In this document: positions 8,684 to 14,929 of the stretch, one piece after another
Numbering within the stretch: the first letter of the stretch is position 1
Layout: the number at the start of each line of letters is the position of its first letter
Origin: Anaerolineales bacterium
GTDB taxonomy: Bacteria > Chloroflexota > Anaerolineae > Anaerolineales > UBA11858
Length of the DNA: 64,000 nt
NCBI GenBank assembly: GCA_028278545.1
Contig: JANQED010000019.1
Span: forward strand, 124,001 to 188,000
Reading direction: 5' to 3'
Translations under genes and position numbers: made by a program
Notes under the pieces: model-generated
What the model was told of the DNA's origin: nothing
The model's input: only the letters and a program-made list of their open reading frames with translations
Database searches by the model: none

Positions 8684-9307
8684 ATGCGCGAGATCACCAT
8701 CCCTATTTCCGATGAAATTATCCGCAGTCTGAAGGTCGGCGATACCGTTGCCCTCACCGGCGTGATGCTTACCGGGCGTGACGCCGTCCACAAATGGATG
8801 ATCGAGACCTTTATCAAAAAGACCCGCGACCCCCAGGGAGACGACCTGGAGGTATACCAGGCCATCAAGCCCCTTCTGGAAGGTGGGGTGATCTACCACT
8901 GCGGGCCGGTGGTCTCCGGCTTGGACACCGGGGAGTATAAATTCGTCGCCGCGGGGCCTACCACCAGCATCCGGGAGGAACCCTACCAGGGCGACGTGAT
9001 GCGTCATTTCAATATGAAAGGGGTCATCGGCAAAGGGGGCATGGGCGCGCAGACGCTCCAGGCCTGCAATGAAGTCCCTGGTGTATACCTTCATGCCGTT
9101 GGCGGCGCGGCTTCGCTGATCGCCCAATCCGTGGAAAAAGTGCTTGGCGTACACAAGATGGCGTTTGGCATCCCCGAGGCCATCTGGGTGCTCCAGGTCA
9201 AGGAGTTCCCCGTCGTCGTGACCATGGATTCTCACAATCACAGCCTGCACGCAGAGGTGGAGGAGAAATCCAAAGCCCAGTTAGATAGGCTTCTGGCAGA
9301 GGCTTAG
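8684..9307 (+). CDS. class-I fumarase / L-tartrate dehydratase beta subunit
   Basis: The 207-residue protein matches the C-terminal (beta) half of class-I, iron-sulfur-dependent hydro-lyases: ALTGVMLTGRDAVHKWM, YHCGPVV, AAGPTTSIR, GVIGKGGMG and HAVGGAASLIA. With the alpha subunit it would hydrate fumarate to malate or dehydrate tartrate. The alpha subunit, which carries the Fe-S cluster, is not in this window, so the gene is an orphan here. GGAGG at 8674-8678 sets the start at ATG 8684. It follows mtnP by 25 bases. Confidence 0.85.
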   Translation: MREITIPISDEIIRSLKVGDTVALTGVMLTGRDAVHKWMIETFIKKTRDPQGDDLEVYQAIKPLLEGGVIYHCGPVVSGLDTGEYKFVAAGPTTSIREEPYQGDVMRHFNMKGVIGKGGMGAQTLQACNEVPGVYLHAVGGAASLIAQSVEKVLGVHKMAFGIPEAIWVLQVKEFPVVVTMDSHNHSLHAEVEEKSKAQLDRLLAEA

Positions 9308-9344
9308 CAAGCTTTTTTCGACCGGATTCTGACCCAAAATAACT

Positions 9345-9372
9345 GCGCCTCATGAAACATTTCGTGAGACGC
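9345..9372. terminator. imperfect hairpin between convergent genes
   Basis: An imperfect inverted repeat (GCGCCTCATGAAA against TTCGTGAGACGC) lies between the plus-strand hydro-lyase and the minus-strand regulators. It has no clear T-run on either strand, so a terminator role is only plausible. Confidence 0.3.
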
Positions 9373-9395
9373 CATCCTTTAAAGCGCGGTCCTAT

Positions 9396-10073
9396 TCACC
9401 CCACGATCTTCCCGGCAATTTTCTCCAGCCGGGCCTGATCGGAAATCATGAACTCCGTGCGGTTAATCTGAATCGCCCCTTCATCCGCAAACTTATACAA
9501 CTGCCGACAGACCATCTCGCGGGTGGTGCCAATGTGAGCCGCCATCTCGTCCAAGGTCATATCCCGCGAGACATAATCCCCCACCGCATCCCCAAAATGC
9601 TCCAACAACAGGCGCGCCAGACGACCGGTCACAGGCTGGAAGGCAAATTCGTCGAGAATCTCGCTGGCATACTGCATCCGCCGCACCATCAGGCGGGTCA
9701 ACTCCCAGGACATTTGCCCATTCTTGAGTAACAGCGGCTTGATGTGGTCGTGAGACCACATGGATATGCGGCAGGTTTCCTTGGCAACCAGGGCAACGGG
9801 CATCGGTGCATCTTCCAGGAAGAAACTCAACCCCCAAAAAACTTCGCCTTCGTCAAGCTCAACGACGATCAAACTGCGTTCCGAAGATTCCTTTATCGGT
9901 GTAACGATCCCTCTCTCCACGACGAAGAGATAAGGCCAAACATCGCCATAGTGAGAGATCCATGCGCCCTTCTGGTACTCACGCGTGATGGCTGACTTGA
10001 CGAGGTCATCTTTTTCCTGGCTGTTCAGACCGGTAAAGATAAGGTTTTGGGATAAAAGCTCGTTTAAATTCAT
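9396..10073 (-). CDS. Crp/Fnr-family regulator, second of a tandem pair
   Basis: A 225-residue protein with an N-terminal cNMP-binding-type beta-barrel (about 15-120, HYGDVWPYLFVVERG), a long dimer helix, and a C-terminal winged helix (LTLDEMAAHIGTTREMVCRQ recognition helix, about 175-195). There is no N-terminal cysteine cluster, so it is not an Fe-S FNR; it is nearer to Crp or to heme-type DNR regulators. The barrel lacks the usual RRTA-like cAMP-binding signature that I would expect in true Crp, so the ligand is unknown. It overlaps the upstream paralogue by four bases and is therefore co-translated with it. Its likely targets are the membrane genes that diverge at 10861. Confidence 0.85.
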   Translation of the reverse strand: MNLNELLSQNLIFTGLNSQEKDDLVKSAITREYQKGAWISHYGDVWPYLFVVERGIVTPIKESSERSLIVVELDEGEVFWGLSFFLEDAPMPVALVAKETCRISMWSHDHIKPLLLKNGQMSWELTRLMVRRMQYASEILDEFAFQPVTGRLARLLLEHFGDAVGDYVSRDMTLDEMAAHIGTTREMVCRQLYKFADEGAIQINRTEFMISDQARLEKIAGKIVG

Positions 10074-10744
10074 AACCCGGCCATCTGCTCCAATTTATTG
10101 TGCTCAATAATTTCAAACTCCGTGCGGCTCACTTTGATGAACCCCTCACCAGCGAAACGTGAGAGTATCTTGCACACCATGACCGGTGTCGTACCGATCA
10201 TCGTAGCCATCTCATCCAGGGTCAGGCTGCGGCTTACATGGACATCCGCCGTCTCTTGATATTGCTTCATCAACAAGCGCGCCAATCGGTGGGCTACAGG
10301 CTGAAAGGCCAGGTCTTCCACCATATCGCTGGCCTGCCGGATGCGTTGGATAAGCAGTTCACACAAATCCCACATCGCCTCGGGATTGGCGCGCACTCTT
10401 GGCAACAGTGGGTCTCGGTGCCATAGGTAAACCTCGCAAGTTTGGCGCGCTTCCAGCGCAGCGGGCAGCGGCCCACCATCAAACACCGAGGGACTCCAAA
10501 ATACTTGACCAGCCCCCAACCTCAAAGCCCCCAGGCTGCGCCCTTCAGAAGACAATTTATGAACATTGATCTGCCCGTCGGCGGGGACCAAAACATAAGG
10601 CCAGACATCTCCCTGATGGGCCAGAAACTCCCCCTCTGCATACCTTTTCCAGACGGCCAGATTGCCAATATCTGCGCGCTCCCGTTGATTTAGTTTGCAA
10701 AATACTGGGGTTTGAGCTAAAAGCTCGCCAGGGGGTGTTTCCAT
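10070..10744 (-). CDS. Crp/Fnr-family regulator, first of a tandem pair
   Basis: This 224-residue paralogue of the next gene shares QGDVWPYVLV, EVFW/QVFW-type barrel strands, FQPVxxRLARLL and the helix-turn-helix LTLDEMATMIGTTPVMVCKI. I place the start at ATG 10744 because this aligns the N-terminus (METPPGELLAQ) with that of its paralogue (MNLNELLSQ). A GTG 16 codons upstream is the alternative. It has no FNR-type cysteine set. It diverges from the membrane-protein gene at 10861, the usual position of a regulator beside its target. A hetero-dimer of the two Crp-like proteins is possible. Confidence 0.83.
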   Translation of the reverse strand: METPPGELLAQTPVFCKLNQRERADIGNLAVWKRYAEGEFLAHQGDVWPYVLVPADGQINVHKLSSEGRSLGALRLGAGQVFWSPSVFDGGPLPAALEARQTCEVYLWHRDPLLPRVRANPEAMWDLCELLIQRIRQASDMVEDLAFQPVAHRLARLLMKQYQETADVHVSRSLTLDEMATMIGTTPVMVCKILSRFAGEGFIKVSRTEFEIIEHNKLEQMAGL

Positions 10745-10860
10745 TTTCGGCACAGAATCGAGATCAGAACTTTCCCAAAGGAAATGACACAACCAGATAA
10801 CCAGATTATGCTGAATATGCTCGTTAATCTTATCACAATCATAGTCAAGGAGAATGCAAA

Positions 10861-11706
10861 ATGAATCAAAACGATTTTACCCCCACAACTCGCAAAATAG
10901 TCGCCATTTTGGCCGCGGTTTTCGGGTTGTTTGGTGCCTTTGTGGTGCCAATCCTGGTGCGCGCCACCTTCAACAGCCTGGTCGGAAAGCTGGTCCACCT
11001 CATGGTCGAAGACCCTCACTTCGAGCAGGCGCCCATGATGCTGACGATCTGGTTCGTGGGCATGCTGGGGATCACTGTGGTCGCCAGCGTCACGCTGCTG
11101 GTCACCGTCTATCCGCTATGGAAAGGATACCCTTGGGCCTGGCCGGTGGCTTTGAGCTGTGTGTCGCTTCCAACGATCTTCGCCGTCATCGAAATACTGC
11201 CTTTCGTGGTTCACATGGGCAGGCCGCCAATGACGATAGCCGTACTACTCGTAGGTTTGGCCACCTACTGGACAATCCTGATGCTGAAAAAAGGCGAGCG
11301 CGGTGAAAAAGTTTCCCGCTTCTTCGCCTTTACATTGCTGGGTGTCGTGGCTGGTCACATCAATGTCTTGACCATGCACGGCTTCAAAGGCATCCTGGAT
11401 CGCCCGGAGAGTCCACTCTTCTTAGACCTGGATCACGCCATCTATGGCGTGGAGGCCCCGATGAACTTCATCGCCATGGTCTTATGCATTGTGGCCATCC
11501 CACTGCTGGCCGCCCGCAAAGAGGCGGGTTGGTGGCTGGGGGTGATTGCCGGGGCCGTCGTCGTGGTAGCAAACCTGCCAACGCACTTGATCAGGATGAA
11601 CACCTCCGACTTCATAGTGGCGACCTTGCTGGGCCTGGGGCTGATCGTCTCACTGACCATCCCGGCTTCCAGAAAAGCCCTGCTGGGCGATGCCTCGGCA
11701 GAATAA
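10861..11706 (+). CDS. multi-pass membrane protein of unknown function
   Basis: The 281-residue protein has about eight predicted membrane helices and no signal peptide. I do not recognise the family. Histidines lie near helix ends (VVHMGRPP, AGHINVLTMHG, LDHAIYGVEAP), which could suit cofactor or metal binding but prove nothing. AAGGAG 8 bases before ATG 10861 gives a clear start; the same AAGGAGAATGCA leader occurs before the unrelated-looking membrane gene at 12826. It is the first gene divergent from the Crp-like pair and is followed after 15 bases by a lipoprotein gene, so the two form a unit. A role in the respiratory-like system downstream is an inference. Confidence 0.7.
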   Translation: MNQNDFTPTTRKIVAILAAVFGLFGAFVVPILVRATFNSLVGKLVHLMVEDPHFEQAPMMLTIWFVGMLGITVVASVTLLVTVYPLWKGYPWAWPVALSCVSLPTIFAVIEILPFVVHMGRPPMTIAVLLVGLATYWTILMLKKGERGEKVSRFFAFTLLGVVAGHINVLTMHGFKGILDRPESPLFLDLDHAIYGVEAPMNFIAMVLCIVAIPLLAARKEAGWWLGVIAGAVVVVANLPTHLIRMNTSDFIVATLLGLGLIVSLTIPASRKALLGDASAE

Positions 11707-11721
11707 GGCAGACACCTTTCG

Positions 11722-12114
11722 ATGAGAACTCGACTGCTATGTCTAGTGCTTGGCCTAGTTTTGCTTCTCTCCGCGTGTACAGCGCAATGCCCTCCAGAGC
11801 GAATCTCATATCTCGATGATCCTGCTCTCTTTCCGAAAATTACTTCGGTGGCGAATCTCGACGAACCATCGTCACCAGTCTGGATCGAAATTAAGGGCAA
11901 AGAAACCCAGGTGGATAGGATCGTCACCGGGCCGGTTTGCAACGACATCTGGAGTGGGACCGTTTACGTCACCTGTGACATTCAAATTGCAGCCTGGGAA
12001 ACGGATCCTTTCTTCTTCCAAGAATGCGATCTCGAGGTGGAAGAAGGGACTGTCGTTTATGTAGAGGCCCATAACGACAAGGAGTACCTCCAGGGTTGCT
12101 CCTGTCATGAGTGA
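11722..12114 (+). CDS. small lipoprotein with conserved Cys/His motif (CSCH), copy 1
   Basis: The 130-residue protein has a lipoprotein signal peptide (LLLLSAC, Cys19). The mature part shares a well-conserved core with the gene at 12288: VDRxVxGPxCNxxWSGTVYV, CDxQIAxW, a further Cys, VVYVxAHND and a C-terminal QGCSCH. Apart from the lipid-anchored Cys, five core cysteines and the His are conserved in both copies. The C-terminal CSCH is one residue short of a heme-c motif (CxxCH), so a covalent heme is unlikely; metal binding or disulfides are possible. It sits in the outer leaflet of the cytoplasmic membrane or the cell surface. Function unknown. It is probably translated with the membrane protein 15 bases upstream. 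Confidence 0.75.
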   Translation: MRTRLLCLVLGLVLLLSACTAQCPPERISYLDDPALFPKITSVANLDEPSSPVWIEIKGKETQVDRIVTGPVCNDIWSGTVYVTCDIQIAAWETDPFFFQECDLEVEEGTVVYVEAHNDKEYLQGCSCHE

Positions 12115-12130
12115 AGGAAATAGGCAGGGC

Positions 12131-12163
12131 AATCAGGAGCCGGAAAGTGATCGGCTCCTGATT
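12131..12163 (+). terminator. stem-loop after lipoprotein copy 1
   Basis: A perfect 12-bp stem (AATCAGGAGCCG at 12131-12142, CGGCTCCTGATT at 12152-12163) with a 9-base loop follows the stop at 12114 and ends in TTTG. It probably ends the 10861-12114 transcript. Confidence 0.6.
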
Positions 12164-12210
12164 TGCGTTAAAGCAAAGACCATCAAGGCTGTTTGAGATA
12201 TATTTCACAT
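12162..12210 (+). promoter_or_regulatory. bipartite upstream element, copy 1 (near-palindrome plus ATATTTCACAT)
   Basis: A near-perfect palindrome TTTGCGTTAAAGCAAA (12162-12177) is followed by ATATTTCACAT (12200-12210). The same two blocks, with the same 32-base offset, occur at 12743-12791 before another gene. The conserved spacing suggests a paired operator and promoter. The second block contains a TATATT that could serve as -10. Confidence 0.45.
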
Positions 12211-12287
12211 ATCAAGGTGCGTAATGTGAGCCAAGATATGCGCTGATTAACCGTATCGAGACCGTCGAAATCTTCCAGGAGTTCTTT

Positions 12288-12722
12288 ATGAAACGATCCA
12301 AGTTGGCTGTCCTGCTCACTATGCTTGCAATATGCCTTCTATCAGCCTGCGAGAGGCAAAATGCCACTGTCTGCACTCCAGAGGTCGGCACGCCCAGGCC
12401 AACCGTAGATCTGGCGAGTTTGCTGCGAATCACCCCCACTCCCGGGCCTTCACCCACACCCGTCAAGGTTGAGATTGGGGGCAAAATGATGTTGGTAGAT
12501 AGAGTCGTAGCAGGGCCTTTCTGTAATGAAGAATGGAGCGGGACCGTTTACGTCAATTGCGATGCCCAAATCGCCCCTTGGGATGACGAGGAGAACCCTT
12601 TATTCATGGAAGGTTGCAATCTAAATATCGAACCGAACACCGTGGTTTATGTAGCCGCACATAATGATGCCCCCTACTACCAAGGCTGCTCGTGCCATAC
12701 CGGGGATTTGCCAACGCAATGA
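12288..12722 (+). CDS. small lipoprotein with conserved Cys/His motif (CSCH), copy 2
   Basis: The 144-residue paralogue of 11722-12114 has a lipobox LLSAC, a Thr/Pro linker (TPTPGPSPTP) and the same core VDRVVAGPFCNEEWSGTVYV, CDAQIAPW, VVYVAAHND and QGCSCH. Cys and His positions are kept, so they are likely functional. ATG 12288 is chosen because the signal peptide begins there. The gene is preceded by the bipartite element at 12162-12210 and lies between two membrane-protein genes. The tandem arrangement suggests recent duplication of a unit that includes the 3' flank. The family is not known to me. Confidence 0.75.
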   Translation: MKRSKLAVLLTMLAICLLSACERQNATVCTPEVGTPRPTVDLASLLRITPTPGPSPTPVKVEIGGKMMLVDRVVAGPFCNEEWSGTVYVNCDAQIAPWDDEENPLFMEGCNLNIEPNTVVYVAAHNDAPYYQGCSCHTGDLPTQ

Positions 12723-12742
12723 ACAGCAGGAAACAGGGACGA

Positions 12743-12791
12743 TTTGCTTTAAAGCAAAGACGCTCAAATCAATTTGTATTATATTTCACAT
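12743..12791 (+). promoter_or_regulatory. bipartite upstream element, copy 2 (perfect palindrome plus ATATTTCACAT)
   Basis: The 16-base perfect palindrome TTTGCTTTAAAGCAAA (12743-12758) is followed by ATATTTCACAT at 12781-12791, with the same geometry as copy 1. It lies upstream of the membrane protein starting at 12826. A dimeric regulator could bind the palindrome; which one is unknown, but the Crp-like pair is next door. Confidence 0.5.
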
Positions 12792-12825
12792 GATGAGATA
12801 AAGATCAACCATAAAGGAGAATGCA

Positions 12826-13641
12826 ATGGAACGAAACGAAAAACTTGGTGGCATCGTTGCCATCGTTGGCGGCCTGATGGGCATCATCGGGCACTTTGTG
12901 ATCTTTCTGAACTGGTACGTGCGCGGGATGCATGCAGAGGCCGCCGAACCAGGCTGTGAGATCCTCTTGAAATACATCCACCCCGCTATTGCAGACCTCG
13001 GCATCTTTGGGGGCGTGATCTTCCTGGTGAGCGCCTATGGCTTCTTCACCAAGAAAAAATGGGCTTTCTTATTATCAGTGATCGCCATTGTACTGTCATT
13101 GCAGGCCAGTTGGTTCATCAATGTGCCCTTTATGGCTGGCGGGCTGCCCCCGGTTTACTTCACCCTCTTTTGGCCCTTCCTGGTCCTCTACTTCCTGATC
13201 ATGGTTCCCGTTGGGAAGTTGTCGTGGGGCCGCACGATGTTTGGCTTCTTGGCCGGTATGGCCTGGGTTTTCTGCCTGATGAACGGTATCGCTAGCTTGA
13301 GCCGCATCATCACCATTGGTGCACCTTTCTTCTCCATGGTGCAGCGTCTGCACTGGATAGCCATGATCGGCTGGGGTGTGGCCACGGTTTCGATTTTGAC
13401 CAAGCCCAAAGAATGGACCTATGTCCTGGGCCTGACAGCGGGTGCGTTAGAGTTGGTAGTGGGCGTTCCCCTGGCCTTTGTGACCGCTCAAGAACTAGGC
13501 CGCTTCTCCCTGTTCTCACTGGCTCCAATTTGCTGCTTGCTCCTGGTGATTCTGATGCTCTGGCCTGGGATCTGGGAGAAAATCCAGGCATCTCAAGGAG
13601 CTACAGCCTCCTCACAGGCAACCGCCCCGCAAACGGCGTAG
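12826..13641 (+). CDS. multi-pass membrane protein of unknown function
   Basis: The 271-residue protein has seven or eight predicted membrane helices and a short Ala/Thr/Gln-rich tail. I recognise no family. The first loop contains H, C and E residues (YVRGMHAEAAEPGCEILLKYIHP). AAGGAG precedes ATG 12826. Upstream is the second copy of the bipartite element; downstream is a stem-loop (13666-13709). It has its own promoter region, yet its position within a run of plus-strand membrane genes and lipoproteins links it to the same putative system. Confidence 0.7.
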   Translation: MERNEKLGGIVAIVGGLMGIIGHFVIFLNWYVRGMHAEAAEPGCEILLKYIHPAIADLGIFGGVIFLVSAYGFFTKKKWAFLLSVIAIVLSLQASWFINVPFMAGGLPPVYFTLFWPFLVLYFLIMVPVGKLSWGRTMFGFLAGMAWVFCLMNGIASLSRIITIGAPFFSMVQRLHWIAMIGWGVATVSILTKPKEWTYVLGLTAGALELVVGVPLAFVTAQELGRFSLFSLAPICCLLLVILMLWPGIWEKIQASQGATASSQATAPQTA

Positions 13642-13729
13642 CGAATAGCCTTCATAAGACGTGCCCGACCCGCTCTGGCGATGCTTCACTCGAGTTCAAG
13701 AGCGGGTCGAAACCGTTAAACCCCCTCAA

Positions 13730-13804
13730 ACGCTGATGGGATTCCGCAACCAGTTCAACGTGTCGATCAACTGGGTCTGGAATTACTTGAATTTCACTTC
13801 GTGA
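13730..13804 (+). pseudogene. C-terminal remnant resembling type-II NADH dehydrogenase
   Basis: The frame reads LMGFRNQFNVSINW then WVWNYLNFT before TGA 13802-13804. The pattern GFRN...NWxWxYL is typical of the membrane-binding C-terminus of NDH-2 flavoproteins. Upstream in frame there is no flavoprotein sequence, and the frame runs through a stem-loop, so only the last 25 codons survive. Identification rests on a short motif. Confidence 0.45.
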
Positions 13805-13875
13805 GATACCACCCGTTGAGCTGAAGTCGAAACGCCGTATCTTCTCTATCCTTTTCCCTTCGACTACGCTGCGCT

Positions 13876-13916
13876 CCGCTCAGGGAATTGCTGTTTTCTT
13901 ATCCGCAACTCAGGTT
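13876..13916. repeat. 41-base dispersed intergenic repeat, copy A
   Basis: It matches positions 36618-36658 at 34 of 41 bases without gaps (shared CCGCTCAGGGA and CTTATCC blocks, ending AGGTT). Both copies lie in intergenic DNA. It is too short to code for anything. Confidence 0.6.
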
Positions 13917-13976
13917 GGACTAGCAAATGCTCCAAAATCATTAAAAGTGACTGTGCAGCAATCGCCCCACGATGAA

Positions 13977-13992
13977 TGTGACTAAAATCACA
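13977..13992 (+). promoter_or_regulatory. perfect Crp-type operator TGTGA-N6-TCACA
   Basis: TGTGACTAAAATCACA is an exact match to the classical Crp consensus half-sites with six-base spacing. A -10-like TAGAAT lies at 14019-14024, about 35 bases from the box centre, and the start codon is at 14092. Two Crp-family regulators are encoded 4 kb upstream, so one of them is a natural candidate to bind here. Confidence 0.6.
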
Positions 13993-14091
13993 GACAGAGA
14001 TTGTGGAATATGGAACAATAGAATAGGCGGGGTGTATTTGTTTCCCCGCGTGAAGAATCATCCTATCCCATATTCTTGAAAGGAGTTCTCT

Positions 14092-14727
14092 GTGTTTACG
14101 TTAGACAATCTTTTCCTCTTGCTTACCGGCCTTTTGGCCATCTACCTGATTTGGCGGTTCTACACTCGCTACTCCTCAGGAAAAGCCCTGCATGATGTTT
14201 ACTATCTGCTGGGCTTTATTGTTCTATTGGTTTCCGGCTTGCTGTTAATCTTCATGGGTTACGGCATCTTGGGTCTTGGCGGCACGGCATTGTCACCTTT
14301 CATTTTGCCAGTGGCCAGCCTGATTCCGTTGGGCATTTCTCTGGGTATTGCCAACCAGTTCTTCCCCGAATGGAAGAGGGCTTTCGCCTGGTTTGCCTTG
14401 ATCGGCTTTTTAGCCATCGCTGTCACCAGCATTGGTGGCATGGCAGGTCTCAGGAAATGGGCGGTTCCGGTCTTTCATGGTGTAGCTGGGCTAGTGATCT
14501 TCTTAGGCCCATTCATGGCTAAAGGTGCCCCTAAAGGCTTTTTCTGGGTGGGCATTGGTGGCGCGCTGATCGGCATTGGCGGTCTCGCTCTGGCATCCCT
14601 TACCATCACCGGAGCGCCACTGTTTGGTATTTTTTCCAAGGAATTGGTCTTCACTATTTTAGCTCCGTTGCTCTTCCTGATGACCCTGGCATTCACCTGG
14701 GGATTCATGCAGGATTTGAAATCCTAA
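14092..14727 (+). CDS. six-to-seven-helix membrane protein, paralogue of 18261-18857
   Basis: This 211-residue integral membrane protein has no recognisable family. It is clearly paralogous to the product of 18261-18857: both begin with an LDxxFLLLT-type segment and share HGVAGLxIFxxP, then GFxWVGIGGxLIGxGGL. The two copies flank the oxidase-like operon. AAGGAG lies six bases before GTG 14092. The Crp-type box at 13977-13992 is about 100 bases upstream. The single His in HGVAG is conserved in both copies and lies at a helix start. Confidence 0.72.
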   Translation: MFTLDNLFLLLTGLLAIYLIWRFYTRYSSGKALHDVYYLLGFIVLLVSGLLLIFMGYGILGLGGTALSPFILPVASLIPLGISLGIANQFFPEWKRAFAWFALIGFLAIAVTSIGGMAGLRKWAVPVFHGVAGLVIFLGPFMAKGAPKGFFWVGIGGALIGIGGLALASLTITGAPLFGIFSKELVFTILAPLLFLMTLAFTWGFMQDLKS

Positions 14728-14751
14728 GCCGTCAGCAAGATTAACAATGGG

Positions 14752-14790
14752 AGGAGTTCAACTTCTTACTACCGGAGAAGTTGAACTCCT
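14752..14790 (+). terminator. 15-bp stem-loop after membrane gene
   Basis: AGGAGTTCAACTTCT (14752-14766) pairs perfectly with AGAAGTTGAACTCCT (14776-14790) around a 9-base loop, 25 bases after the stop. No T-run follows, so it may be an mRNA 3'-end stabiliser rather than an intrinsic terminator. Confidence 0.5.
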
Positions 14791-14929
14791 TGACAACCGA
14801 ACTTGCCTTTTGTCAAAGACAGCATAGCTACAATATGTTATCTTTTGCACAAACAAATCCTACCTCGGCGCTTCTGCGCCGGAAAAGCGAGAGTGCGCTA
14901 GAAGCCCATCTCTCGACTAAGGAGTCTTT

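Larger units (their letters stand above)
13642..14091. other. 450-base intergenic region with stem-loop, gene remnant, repeat and Crp-type site
   Basis: This gap has no intact gene. In order it holds an 11-bp stem-loop (CGACCCGCTCT 13666-13676 with AGAGCGGGTCG 13699-13709) that may end the 12826 transcript, a remnant resembling the end of a type-II NADH dehydrogenase (13730-13804), a 41-base dispersed repeat (13876-13916), and a perfect Crp-type box (13977-13992) before the gene at 14092. Confidence 0.6.

Noticed and set aside
10745..10860. FNR-type box TTGAT-N4-ATCAA in the regulator/membrane-gene gap
   Set aside because: No match was found; only half-sites such as TCACAA are present, which are expected by chance.
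12105..12111. Heme-c site in the CSCH-ended lipoproteins
   Set aside because: The motif is CxCH, not CxxCH; neither copy has another candidate, so covalent heme is not supported.
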